This document shows positions 1 to 8,569 of a stretch of DNA of 20,929 bases, in pieces. The position numbers and the translations under genes are program-made. This DNA is from JBFHER01 sp041584055 (GTDB lineage: Bacteria > Bacteroidota > Bacteroidia > Bacteroidales > UBA5342). The notes beneath the pieces were generated by a model that was not told the DNA's origin, made no database searches, and worked only from the letters and a program-made list of their open reading frames with translations. Within the stretch, counting starts at the first letter, position 1. Each line of letters begins with the position of its first letter. The stretch spans positions 1 to 20,929 of the forward strand of contig JBFHER010000036.1 in NCBI GenBank assembly GCA_041584055.1, read 5' to 3'.

Positions 1-1167
1 ATTATTGGCAGAACATCTACAGACCTGGGACTACTCAGCAAGGAGGAAAGAAATAAACTGGCAACGCTGACAGCAGAATCAAATGGAATGATTAGCAATG
101 CCTTATGTAAATTTAAAATTAGGGATGGTCGTTTACGCGACATCATGTATTCTGTTGAACCTATTATGTTAAATGGGATTCAACATCGTTTATCGATGGG
201 GATTGATGTAACAGAACAAAAGCAAGCAGAGACGCAAATTCGAGAAAGCGAAGAGCGTTTCCGTACAATTTTTGATCAGTCGGCCAGTGGCATGTGCATA
301 ACGGGCTTAGATGGAAAAATGCTCAGCGTGAACACCCCCTTGTGTGAAATGCTTGGTTATAAAAAACAAGAATTAGAGGGCTTACATTTTAATTCCATTA
401 CCTATCCCGAAGATATTGAAATAGGCAACGTAAGTGTGATAAAAATGTTGGAAGGAAAATCAAAAAAAGCGGCATTTGAAAAGCGTTATCTGACAAAATC
501 AGGAAAAATTATATGGGTAAGAATAAATACAGTCTTATTAAGAGATCAGGACAATGATCCATTATACTTTGTAACTCAGGTAGAGGATGTAACAATGCGT
601 GTAAACGCTGACATCCGCCTAAAAACCTCCGAAAATAAATACAAAGCTTTAGTCGAACAATCCTTAACGGGAATCTATATTTTTAACAAAAACGGCTACC
701 TATATGCAAATGATCGTTTCTGCGATATTTTTGGATATTCCGAGGAAGAGGTGCTCTCAAACCTGAAACCAACCGACATTATTGCAGTTGAAGATCAGGA
801 AAAGGCTTTACAGCATATTGAAAAAAGACTGATAGGAGAAGTTCCCAGCGTGCGATATGTGGCGAAAGGGAATCATAAAACAGGACAGCTGTTATGGGTT
901 GAAATTCATGGGACTCACATCGAACTCGAAGGAGAAGATGTCATAACAGGTACCGTCTTAGACATTACACATCGTAAGCTTGCGGAAGATGAGATTGTAA
1001 AACACAGAGAACATTTGGAAGAACTGGTGAATGAACGAACCAAAGAATTGGAAATAAAGATATCGGAAATTGAAAGGATGAATAAGCTTTTTGTTGGGCG
1101 CGAAATAAGAATGAAGGAATTGAAGGGGTTGATTAAGGATTTGGAACAACAATTAAAAATGAGTTGA
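1..1167 (+). CDS. PAS-repeat sensory protein without a kinase domain (5'-partial)
   Basis: The frame is open from base 1, so the gene starts upstream; 388 residues are visible. In visible-residue numbering there is the tail of one PAS domain (about 1-75, ending GIDVTEQKQ), a full PAS/PAC unit (about 84-205, starting ESEERFRTIFDQ) and another (about 212-328, starting SENKYKALVEQS). A coiled coil follows to the end. The last part (NKLFVGREIRMKELKGLI) resembles a C-terminal segment I recall from many PAS sensor proteins. No H-box, N-box or ATP-binding G-boxes precede the TGA stop, so it cannot autophosphorylate alone unless a kinase domain lies in the missing N-terminus, which would be unusual. 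The next kinase gene starts 14 bases downstream, or overlaps by 4 bases if its TTG is used. A role as sensory partner of that kinase is inferred. The ATG at 88 is internal. Confidence 0.85.
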   Translation: MIGRTSTDLGLLSKEERNKLATLTAESNGMISNALCKFKIRDGRLRDIMYSVEPIMLNGIQHRLSMGIDVTEQKQAETQIRESEERFRTIFDQSASGMCITGLDGKMLSVNTPLCEMLGYKKQELEGLHFNSITYPEDIEIGNVSVIKMLEGKSKKAAFEKRYLTKSGKIIWVRINTVLLRDQDNDPLYFVTQVEDVTMRVNADIRLKTSENKYKALVEQSLTGIYIFNKNGYLYANDRFCDIFGYSEEEVLSNLKPTDIIAVEDQEKALQHIEKRLIGEVPSVRYVAKGNHKTGQLLWVEIHGTHIELEGEDVITGTVLDITHRKLAEDEIVKHREHLEELVNERTKELEIKISEIERMNKLFVGREIRMKELKGLIKDLEQQLKMS

Positions 1168-1181
1168 AAACCACATCTCGA

Positions 1182-4100
1182 ATGAAAAACAAATTAATCG
1201 ATCGCATTGATTTTGAAAAAATCGATGACATATTGGAAGGATTCAATAAAATGAGCGGATTTGCGAGCGCTATTATTGATCTGGAAGGTAATGTCCTTTC
1301 AAAGTCAGGGCGGTGCCAAATATGCACCGAATTTCATCGCAAACATCCCGAAACGTTGAAGAAATGTAATATAAGTGATACACAACTGGCAGGAAATATT
1401 AAGGCTGGCGAAAAATATCATATTTATACTTGTTTGAACGGATTGGTGGATGTTGCGGCTCCTATTGTTATCAATGGAGATCATATCGCAAATCTTATTA
1501 CCGGACAGTTTTTCGTAGAAAAGCCTGATACAAAAACATTTACAGATCAAGCAGCAACATATGGGTTTAACGAAGAATCATACCTTGATGCCCTCAGGCA
1601 GGTTCCAATCGTTTCGGAGGAAAAGTTAAAAACAGTCATGGATTTTCTGTTAAATGTGACAGAAATGATCATTGCAACATCAAAACAAAATTTAGAGCAA
1701 ATTGAGCTAAATGATGTACTAAAGAAAAGTGAACAACGATTTCGTGACCTGTATAATAATTCTCCTGACATGCATGTCTCTGTATCACCCAATGATGCTA
1801 CCATTTTATATTGTAATGATACACTTCTAAGAGAGACTTCTTACAAAAGAGAAGAACTTATTGGTGCGCCTATATTTAAAATTTATCATGAGGATTGTAT
1901 GGAAGACGTAAAGGACGCTTTCGAACAATTTTCAAAAACAGGAGAAGTCCATAACAAGGAATTAATTATTAAAAGAAAAGATGGCAGCAAAATACAGGTA
2001 AGCTTAAACGTTATAGGCATTAAAGATAAAGCGGGAAAGATACTCTATTCTGTTTCATCCTGGAGGGACATTTCTGCCTACAAGCAAGTTGAAAAAGAAT
2101 TAATAGAAAGCAAATCCTTTTTCGAACAGTTATTTATTCAGTCGTCTACGAGTACGCAGTTGCTCGACCCTGAAGGTTGGTGTATCAAAATAAATCCAAA
2201 GCTTTCAGAGCTCTTTGGCGTGTTACCAGAACATATCGAAGGTAAAAAATACAACATTTTAAAGGATGAAGAAATCATTCAAACTGGCGTAATTAATCAT
2301 CTAAAAAAAGTATTTAAAAAAAAGGAAACTGTGAGGTGGGAAGTTAATTTCGATATTCAACACGCTTCGGAGTCCACCGGTGTAAAAGTTTCGAAGCCTG
2401 AAAAAAAATGGTTTCACAACATCGCTTACCCTATTCTGGATTCTCAAGGAGATTTAATTTATGTGATTATACAACATGAAGACATCACAGAAAGCAAACA
2501 GGTAGAAGCAGAAATGAAGGAGAGCCTTCTTCGGGAAGGACTATTGGCTGATATCGTACGAGAATCGTCAGTGGGCATTGCCATCGGTTATCCGGATGGC
2601 CGCCTTGGGATGTGCAATTCTGCTTATCAGACTATTACAGGTTACAGCGAGGAGGAGTTAAAGCACATCGATTGGAACAAGGTAATGACGCCACCCGAAT
2701 GGGAAGCAGCAGAAACAGCCAAACTACAGGAGCTTCATCAAACGAAGAAACCCGTGCAATACGAAAAAGAATACATCAGGAAAGATGGAACAAGAATTCC
2801 AATTGAACTTGTTGTAAATCCCCGGTTTGATGATAAAGGTGAAGTCGCATATTATTTTGCTTTTGTAATTGACATTACCGAACGAAAGAAGGTTGAAGGT
2901 TCGTTACGTCAAAAGAGTGAGGATCTTTCTGCCTTGCTTGAAATCAGCCAGACCCTTACAAAAACGTTGGACATGGAAGTTGTGCTGCAGAATATAATTG
3001 ACAGGGCAACAAAACTAATCGGTCTGGATACAGGTGCGATCTACCTGCTTGATGAACGAAATCTATTTCTTGGTGCAGCTTGTCCACCTATCCCAACAAA
3101 CTTCCCCGATGAATTTCGGCGTGCCAGGTTGGAGGATCATCCACATATAAAAAGAGCAATCTCCACAGGTTTGCCAGTTATTATTCAAGATTTGGAGCGC
3201 GCTGATCTTACGCCCGCTGAAACCGCCATTAAGGAAGCACGCAACATGCGTTCTCTCTTGTATATTCCTCTTTTTATAGAAGACCAAACAAGCGGAGTTT
3301 TAATAATGGGAACAGTAAATGAAGTTCGAACGTTTACAAAATCTGAAATAGATCTTTACCGTACAGTATCCGGGCAGGCAGCAATGGCCATCAAAAACAG
3401 TCAGCTTTTCGAAGAAATTAAAACGCTAAATAAAGAACTTGAAAAACGGGTGCAAGATAGGACCGAAGAGCTTAAAGAAAGTCAGATTGCGCTTTTAAAC
3501 CTTGTTGAAGATTTAAATGAAAAGTCACGCGATCTGAATAAAAATGCAAAACTACTTGAAATAAAAAACAAAGAACTGGAAACGTTTACATATTCAGTAT
3601 CGCACGATTTGAAAGCACCTTTGCGTGGCATTGATGGGTACAGTCAATTATTATATGATATCTACAGATCAGAGCTCAATGAAGAGGCCCAAACTTTTAT
3701 TAAAACAATTCGAAGCTCTACGCTCCATATGAACCAATTAATAGATGATCTTTTAGAATATTCTCGTCTGGAACGAAGTCAGTTAAAAAGTGAGCAAATT
3801 AATATCAGTGATTTAATAAAGTCAATTTTATCTCTATATCAAGCAGAATTGGACGCAAACAAGATCAACGTGAGCTTAAAAAACGTAGATTTTGTTATTT
3901 TTGCTGATGCTAAGGGACTTACCCTTGCCCTTCGTAACCTTGTTGAGAATGCAATTAAGTTCAGCAAGGATCAGGATAAATCGGAGGTGCAGATGAATGT
4001 GATTGAAAATGATGTGGCATGGATTGTCAGCGTAGAAGACAACGGCATAGGCTTTGATATGAAATATCATCATAAAATCTTCGAAATATTTCAGCGTTTG

Positions 4101-4244
4101 CAACGCATCGAGGACTATCCTGGCACAGGCATAGGTCTGGCACTGGTTAATAAAGCAATGCAAAGAATGAATGGCAAGGCATGGGCCGAAAGCTTGCCAG
4201 GAAAAGGTTCAACTTTTTATCTAGAAATCCCCAAAATGCATTAA
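1182..4244 (+). CDS. Sensor histidine kinase, PocR-PAS-PAS-PAS-GAF-HisKA-HATPase
   Basis: Predicted cytoplasmic sensor kinase of 1020 residues with no transmembrane segment. Residues about 19-170 match the PocR ligand-binding domain (CQICTEFHRKHPE, IYTCLNGLVDVAAPI, LITGQFF). PAS/PAC units follow at about 180-303, 312-440 and 449-571, then a GAF domain at about 582-745 and a coiled coil. The dimerisation domain has the H-box SHDLKAPLRG with phospho-acceptor His808. The ATPase domain has the N-box NLVENAIKFS, G1 DNGIGF (Asp953) and G2 GTGIGLAL (Gly981). PocR domains are known to bind small organic effectors, but the ligand here is unknown. The ATG at 1182 is chosen because it leads directly into the PocR domain; an in-frame TTG at 1164 would add six residues and overlap the upstream stop (TTGA). 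The stop lies one base before the next ATG, which suggests translational coupling to the receiver gene. Confidence 0.93.
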   Translation: MKNKLIDRIDFEKIDDILEGFNKMSGFASAIIDLEGNVLSKSGRCQICTEFHRKHPETLKKCNISDTQLAGNIKAGEKYHIYTCLNGLVDVAAPIVINGDHIANLITGQFFVEKPDTKTFTDQAATYGFNEESYLDALRQVPIVSEEKLKTVMDFLLNVTEMIIATSKQNLEQIELNDVLKKSEQRFRDLYNNSPDMHVSVSPNDATILYCNDTLLRETSYKREELIGAPIFKIYHEDCMEDVKDAFEQFSKTGEVHNKELIIKRKDGSKIQVSLNVIGIKDKAGKILYSVSSWRDISAYKQVEKELIESKSFFEQLFIQSSTSTQLLDPEGWCIKINPKLSELFGVLPEHIEGKKYNILKDEEIIQTGVINHLKKVFKKKETVRWEVNFDIQHASESTGVKVSKPEKKWFHNIAYPILDSQGDLIYVIIQHEDITESKQVEAEMKESLLREGLLADIVRESSVGIAIGYPDGRLGMCNSAYQTITGYSEEELKHIDWNKVMTPPEWEAAETAKLQELHQTKKPVQYEKEYIRKDGTRIPIELVVNPRFDDKGEVAYYFAFVIDITERKKVEGSLRQKSEDLSALLEISQTLTKTLDMEVVLQNIIDRATKLIGLDTGAIYLLDERNLFLGAACPPIPTNFPDEFRRARLEDHPHIKRAISTGLPVIIQDLERADLTPAETAIKEARNMRSLLYIPLFIEDQTSGVLIMGTVNEVRTFTKSEIDLYRTVSGQAAMAIKNSQLFEEIKTLNKELEKRVQDRTEELKESQIALLNLVEDLNEKSRDLNKNAKLLEIKNKELETFTYSVSHDLKAPLRGIDGYSQLLYDIYRSELNEEAQTFIKTIRSSTLHMNQLIDDLLEYSRLERSQLKSEQINISDLIKSILSLYQAELDANKINVSLKNVDFVIFADAKGLTLALRNLVENAIKFSKDQDKSEVQMNVIENDVAWIVSVEDNGIGFDMKYHHKIFEIFQRLQRIEDYPGTGIGLALVNKAMQRMNGKAWAESLPGKGSTFYLEIPKMH

Positions 4245-4245
4245 T

Positions 4246-4674
4246 ATGATCGAAAAAAACATTGATAGACCCATCCTTCTTGTTGAGGATAATCCAGTAG
4301 ACCTTGACCTCACCTTGAGGGCATTTGCTGCAAAAAAATTGTCAAATCCTATTTTGGTAGCAAGGGATGGCGAAGAAGCTTTACAATATATGGAAAAATG
4401 GGAACAGGGTGAACCCTGGCCTGTGGTGATCTTATTAGACCTTAATATGCCAAAAGTAGGTGGTTTGGAGGTTCTTGAAAAATTAAAATCACACCCGGAT
4501 TTTAAAACCATCCCTGTTGTTATTCTCACCACTTCTTCAGAATCGAGTGATTTAAAATCAGCCTATCAGTTAGGTGTTAACTCGTACATAGTAAAACCTG
4601 TTAATTTTGATAAATTCCTAGAAGTTGCAAATCATATCGATTTGTATTGGAGGTTAATCAATAAACCTTTATAG
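4246..4674 (+). CDS. Stand-alone response regulator receiver (Rcp1-like)
   Basis: A 142-residue protein made only of a CheY-like receiver domain. Visible active-site residues are the acidic pair Glu14-Asp15 (LLVEDNPVD), phospho-acceptor Asp65 (LLDLNMPKVGG), the switch threonines at 95-96 and Lys117-Pro118. The VEDNP..D start, the longer alpha-1/beta-2 region and the ending DLYWRLIN are typical of the Rcp1 subfamily, which usually partners PAS, GAF or phytochrome-type kinases. It starts one base after the upstream kinase stop, so that kinase is the obvious phosphodonor. There is no DNA-binding or enzymatic output domain, so it probably acts by protein contact or as a relay to the hybrid kinase that follows after 34 bases. 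The partner assignment is inference. Confidence 0.93.
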   Translation: MIEKNIDRPILLVEDNPVDLDLTLRAFAAKKLSNPILVARDGEEALQYMEKWEQGEPWPVVILLDLNMPKVGGLEVLEKLKSHPDFKTIPVVILTTSSESSDLKSAYQLGVNSYIVKPVNFDKFLEVANHIDLYWRLINKPL

Positions 4675-4708
4675 TTTATATGCATATTAATCGTAAGCGC
4701 TATTATTT

Positions 4709-7066
4709 ATGAGAATATTACTTCTTGAAGACAACACTTCCGATGCCGACCTGGCAAGACGAGTATTGGTCAGGCAATACCCGGATTGTATCATTAAACT
4801 TGCATCTTGTATTGAAGATGCCCGGAACTTACTAAATACTGATACAGCCTTTGACATCGCCCTTCTCGACATGAACCTGCCTGATGGTAATGGACTTGCG
4901 TTGCTAATAGAGATTCAGGAACTTGAATGTAACTTCCCGGTTCTCATGCTAACCGGTTCAGGAGATGAAGAAGCTGCTGTAACTGCTCTTAAAGCAGGTG
5001 CTGAGGATTACATTGTAAAACGATCGGGGTATCTGGAACAGTTGCCTGATATTATCAATCTGTCCATTAGTAGTTTTGCCGAAAAGGGTGTTGTTAAATC
5101 AGAAGTAATCAACGTTCTGTACATAGAACACCACAAAGCTGACATCGATTTCACCATACGTCATATGGTGAAATATGCACCAAACATTCAGATTGATGCA
5201 GTTCTTTCAGCAGAAGAAGCATTGATGAAAATAAATGAAAAAACTAGCAATACCTTAGATTATAAGGTAATTCTGTTGGATTATCGTTTGCCAGGGATGG
5301 ATGCGCTTGAATTAATTAAAACAATACGTCAAAAGTTAAAGCTGAGCGTTCCAATCATTCTGGTAACGGGACAGGGGAATGAGGAATTGGCCGTACAAGC
5401 CTTGAAACTTGGAGCAAATGATTACCTCACCAAGAATGATAAATATTTATATAGACTTCCTTCTATTATCATAAATTCATATCAACATTCTCAATTAAAA
5501 CAAAAACAAGAAGCCCTTTTAGAAAGTGAGTCAAAATACAGACTATTGGCCGAGAATTCGGGCGATGTAATATTTGTGCTCGACATTGATTTAAACTATT
5601 CTTATATCAGTCCGGCAGTTAAGACTTTACGTGGGTATACGCAAGAAGAAGCAATAAAACATAAATTAAGCGAGGTTCTAACGCCAGCATCATATCAAAT
5701 AGCCGTTGCAGAGTTCTCCGAAATCATTTTGAATATAACAAAGGGCGAAGACAACCTTAAAATACAGAAAATATTAGAATTAGAGATAACCCGAAAAGAT
5801 AATTCTACGGTATGGGTAGAAGTAAAAGCATCATTGATTTTAGATGATGATAAAAGGCCAGTGGGAATCTTAGGTGTAACAAGAGATATTTCTAAACGAA
5901 AATCAATCCTGGAAGAACTTATTGCTGCGAAAGAAAAAGCTGAAGAAAGTGATCGGTTAAAATCGGCATTTTTAGCAAACATGAGCCATGAAATCAGAAC
6001 CCCCATGAATGGGATTCTGGGTTTTGCAAACCTTTTAAAAGAACCAAACCTTGACGGCGAGAGCCAGCAGGAATATATCGAAATTATTGAGAAGAGCGGA
6101 GCCCGTATGCTTAATATTCTTCAGGAGATTGTTGATATCTCTAAAATAGAATCGGGTGAGATGAATGTGAATCTAAGTGAACTAAATCTTAATGAGAAAT
6201 TAGAATACGCTTACAATTTATTAAAACTTGATGCTCAACAAAAAAATATAAACCTTTCATGTAAGTATGGCTTAAGCAACACCGATGCATACATAAAAAC
6301 GGATGGTGTAAAATTGTTTGGAATTCTATCAAACCTTGTAAAAAATGCCATCAAATATACCACAGAAGGTCTCGTAGAATTTGGATACCAGGTAAAAGGA
6401 GCGTTCCTTGAATTTTACGTAAAAGACACCGGAATTGGAATTCCGGAAGCCAGGCAAAAAGCTATTTTTGAACGGTTTGTTCAGGCTGATATCGCAGACA
6501 TGGCAGCAAGGCAGGGAGCTGGACTGGGATTATCCATTGCAAAGGCATTGGTAGAGATGCTTGGTGGGGAAATATGGGTGGAAAGCAAGGAAGGTAAAGG
6601 ATCAACCTTTTATTTTACAATTCAGTATATACCTGCATCCGAAGGGGAAATGCCTATTGATGATATAAGCCCGAAGCAAAGTGAGGATAATGAAGATAAT
6701 AAATACAAAATTTTAATTGTTGAAGATGATAAACCTTCACAACTTTTGATTTCCATAATTGTAAGGCCCTTCGCGAAAGAATTGATAATTGCAAACTCTG
6801 GTCATGAGGCAATTGAAGCATGCAAAACACACCCTGATATTGATCTTATTTTTATGGACATCCGAATGCCAAAAATGAATGGATATGAAGCAACACAACA
6901 TATTCGACAATTCAACAAAGATGTAATCATCATTGCACAAACAGCTTTTGCTCTGGCAGGAGATAAGGAGAAGGCACTTGAGTCTGGTTGTGACGATTAC
7001 ATTGCCAAACCAATCAGAGAAAATGATGTATTAGACATGATTGAACGATATATGAAAAATTCTTAG
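4709..7066 (+). CDS. Hybrid histidine kinase, REC-REC-PAS-HisKA-HATPase-REC
   Basis: A 785-residue soluble hybrid kinase. Receiver 1 (about 1-120) has Glu7-Asp8 and Asp54 (LLDMNLPDGNG). Receiver 2 (about 136-260) has Asp191 (LLDYRLPGMD), but its acidic pair reads Glu-His (YIEHHKAD). In both, the usual Lys-Pro is replaced (YIVKRSGYL and YLTKNDKYL). A PAS/PAC unit spans about 275-395. The kinase core has H-box His427 (NMSHEIRTPMNG), N-box NLVKNAIKYT, G1 DTGIGIPE, F-box FERFVQAD and G2 GAGLGLSIA. A canonical C-terminal receiver (about 672-785) carries Asp717 (MDIRMPKMNG) and AKP. The order suggests a kinase that takes input through N-terminal receivers, plausibly from the neighbouring kinase or Rcp1-like protein, and passes phosphate to its own C-terminal receiver. 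No output domain is present. The ATG at 4709 begins directly at beta-strand 1 of receiver 1; no clear Shine-Dalgarno sequence precedes it. Confidence 0.93.
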   Translation: MRILLLEDNTSDADLARRVLVRQYPDCIIKLASCIEDARNLLNTDTAFDIALLDMNLPDGNGLALLIEIQELECNFPVLMLTGSGDEEAAVTALKAGAEDYIVKRSGYLEQLPDIINLSISSFAEKGVVKSEVINVLYIEHHKADIDFTIRHMVKYAPNIQIDAVLSAEEALMKINEKTSNTLDYKVILLDYRLPGMDALELIKTIRQKLKLSVPIILVTGQGNEELAVQALKLGANDYLTKNDKYLYRLPSIIINSYQHSQLKQKQEALLESESKYRLLAENSGDVIFVLDIDLNYSYISPAVKTLRGYTQEEAIKHKLSEVLTPASYQIAVAEFSEIILNITKGEDNLKIQKILELEITRKDNSTVWVEVKASLILDDDKRPVGILGVTRDISKRKSILEELIAAKEKAEESDRLKSAFLANMSHEIRTPMNGILGFANLLKEPNLDGESQQEYIEIIEKSGARMLNILQEIVDISKIESGEMNVNLSELNLNEKLEYAYNLLKLDAQQKNINLSCKYGLSNTDAYIKTDGVKLFGILSNLVKNAIKYTTEGLVEFGYQVKGAFLEFYVKDTGIGIPEARQKAIFERFVQADIADMAARQGAGLGLSIAKALVEMLGGEIWVESKEGKGSTFYFTIQYIPASEGEMPIDDISPKQSEDNEDNKYKILIVEDDKPSQLLISIIVRPFAKELIIANSGHEAIEACKTHPDIDLIFMDIRMPKMNGYEATQHIRQFNKDVIIIAQTAFALAGDKEKALESGCDDYIAKPIRENDVLDMIERYMKNS

Positions 7067-7168
7067 ACTTTCATTTTCAGCAGGCAGTTTATATTCCTCA
7101 AAAGAGCGGTTAAAAAAACCCATCATTGAGTTTAGCAATCTGCAACGAAAGATTCTATTCATCAAAAA

Positions 7169-7199
7169 AAAGAGCTTACCCATAACGGATCAGCTCTTT
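7169..7199 (-). terminator. Copy of the sdhB terminator, now behind the cassette
   Basis: Arms 7169-7178 and 7190-7199 pair as in the intact copy, except that T7177 faces C7191; eight outer pairs remain, with an 11-base loop. On the minus strand the hairpin runs into a T tract (complement of the A run at 7164-7170), so it should still end transcripts of the three cassette genes. Its plus-strand side ends in only TTT, so it would be at best a weak stop for the kinase operon that converges on it. Confidence 0.6.
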
Positions 7200-7219
7200 G
7201 TAAATATTCTTGTGAAAGT

Positions 7220-7261
7220 TTAGTCCTGCAACTTTGCCTTCAAAAATTCGCGGTTTAAACG
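7220..7261 (-). pseudogene. Orphan 3' fragment of sdhB (13 codons and stop)
   Basis: The minus strand reads RLNREFLKAKLQD and TAA, identical in protein to the C-terminus of intact sdhB at 10214-10255. The only base change within the fragment is in the Arg codon, CGC in the intact gene and CGT here, a synonymous change. Upstream codons no longer match. It is a duplicated tail left at the edge of an insertion, not a functional gene. Confidence 0.85.
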
Positions 7262-7272
7262 TAATACCTGAA

Positions 7273-7914
7273 CTAAAGACCTATTTTCAAATAAGGACTA
7301 AGCAGCAATCCCTCAATTCCAAAGTCAAGCATAAAAGATGTATTTACTTTTGCTCCAATAAACAAATTCTTATAAACCGGATATGAAAAATCCAAATCTA
7401 TTGCTAAGCCAATCATTTCATCCAGTCTATTATTTAAACTAACGTAGGTATAAACTTCTTCTACCTCGGTCCCATTTGTAAGCATTTCTTTACCAAATAT
7501 TAGTTGAGGAGATTTAGCACTTATATACTGAGGTCCAGCGCCTAATGCAATATTTGACTTTCTAAAATTAAAGCATTTATAAAAATGAACACCAACAATT
7601 TGGTAATAATCATCCACGCGAAATAGCTTTGTTGGTTCATCTGCAAAAGGATGGTGTGTAAATCCAACTTGACCTCTACCAAATAAAAAACCTATAGAAG
7701 TCTTTTTGTTTAGGTGCATGACTGCTTCCCCCCAAAACATGTTACCTGGCTGGCCAGGCTCACTACCAGGTTTTGCACCTAAATTTTTCTCAAAGATGCC
7801 AAACAAATCGGTAAAATATCCAAAGCCTGTTTTCCCTGAAAATAAATGGGATCTTTCCTGCGCAGCCATCAAGTGACTCCCAATAATAAAAATTAAAAGA
7901 TATACTTTTTTCAT
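7273..7914 (-). CDS. Predicted small outer-membrane beta-barrel protein
   Basis: A 213-residue protein with a signal peptide (MKKVYLLIFIIGSHLMAAQ, cleavage likely after the first or second Ala near residue 18). The mature part is rich in alternating aromatic and hydrophobic residues separated by polar turns (IGFLFGRGQVGF, NIALGAGPQYI, LFIGAKVNTSF, LSPYLKIGL), as in 8- to 10-stranded barrels of the OmpW/OprF-like superfamily. It ends in Leu rather than the usual Phe. I recognise no named family. It is the last gene of a three-gene set, 15 bases behind the second barrel gene, and its TAG lies 10 bases from the duplicated sdhB tail, so it probably uses that terminator. Function unknown; a surface or outer-membrane role is inferred. 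Confidence 0.75.
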   Translation of the reverse strand: MKKVYLLIFIIGSHLMAAQERSHLFSGKTGFGYFTDLFGIFEKNLGAKPGSEPGQPGNMFWGEAVMHLNKKTSIGFLFGRGQVGFTHHPFADEPTKLFRVDDYYQIVGVHFYKCFNFRKSNIALGAGPQYISAKSPQLIFGKEMLTNGTEVEEVYTYVSLNNRLDEMIGLAIDLDFSYPVYKNLFIGAKVNTSFMLDFGIEGLLLSPYLKIGL

Positions 7915-7929
7915 ATTTTTTCTTCTTTT

Positions 7930-8556
7930 TTAAAAATACATGCCTATGCCTATCTTAGCACCAAGTATATTTGGTGTGAAGTATCTAGAGGTATCTTCAA
8001 ATATGATATCTGTATAATCAAGTCTTAAATTTACGTTTAAACGTTCCTTCAGAATTTCATATGAATAAGTGAAATGCATACCATACGTGAATCTAAGCTC
8101 GGAATAGTCTCCTAATAATATTTCAACATCGTATAATTCGGCGCCTTGTGAATTAAATCCAAGCTCAGAATTATAACTAAGTCTCGACGTTTTATTCATC
8201 ATTACTCTTCCGTACCCAACAAATGGGCCAAAACCCACTCTGTGTCTTTTAAAAATAAAAGGATAGTAATTAAAACCAATAGTGGGTAAGGAATATGAGA
8301 ACTGAGAATACGAATCTATCCCGCTAAACAAGTAATCACCACTCCCAAACTCGTTGTATGCAGAACTAAATTTCTCATAACCAACAACTATCGAAATCCA
8401 GTCTAGTGGTAAGTATTCAAGGGAAACTCCCAGAGAAACATCTGAAAAATTACGATCTGCTGTAGCGAAGCCAAAACTGGTGTAAAGACTTAGATCTTGC
8501 GAAAAACACAACTTAAATAATTGTGCAAACAATATTAGCGTTAAGATTTTTTTCAT
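7930..8556 (-). CDS. Predicted outer-membrane beta-barrel protein
   Basis: A 208-residue protein with a signal peptide (MKKILTLILFAQLFKLCFSQ, cleavage likely near Ser19-Gln20). The mature sequence looks like a transmembrane barrel: repeated short amphipathic strands (SLGVSLEYL, WISIVVGYEKF, RVGFGPFVGYGRVM, FTYGMHFTYSYEI, VNLRLDYTDIIF) and a C-terminal strand ending in Phe (GAKIGIGMYF), the usual signal for barrel assembly. The family is not recognised beyond an outer-membrane beta-barrel class. It lies 54 bases after the lipoprotein gene, separated by a perfect palindrome that may alter expression between the two. Function unknown. Confidence 0.78.
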   Translation of the reverse strand: MKKILTLILFAQLFKLCFSQDLSLYTSFGFATADRNFSDVSLGVSLEYLPLDWISIVVGYEKFSSAYNEFGSGDYLFSGIDSYSQFSYSLPTIGFNYYPFIFKRHRVGFGPFVGYGRVMMNKTSRLSYNSELGFNSQGAELYDVEILLGDYSELRFTYGMHFTYSYEILKERLNVNLRLDYTDIIFEDTSRYFTPNILGAKIGIGMYF

Positions 8557-8569
8557 CTTATATCAATTC

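Larger units (their letters stand above)
7166..7262. repeat. 97-base direct repeat, copy A (sdhB tail plus terminator)
   Basis: Aligns without gaps to 10160-10256 at an offset of 2994 bases. There are two differences over 97 bases: T at 7177 where copy B has G, and A at 7259 where copy B has G. The central 81 bases (7178-7258) are identical. Similarity stops on both sides. The unit holds the terminator hairpin, stop codon and last 13 codons of sdhB. It lies 10 bases from the stop codon of the nearest cassette gene, so it forms the far edge of the inserted segment. Confidence 0.95.

Noticed and set aside
7099..7112. 14-base match (CAAAAGAGCGGTTA) to 12478-12491 inside sdhA, suggesting a second duplicated sdh piece
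   Set aside because: Flanks do not match, and a 14-base match is expected about once by chance in an AT-rich 20 kb window.
7091..7122. Terminator for the kinase operon (GGTT-A run-AACC near 7109)
   Set aside because: Only four pairs and no following T tract.
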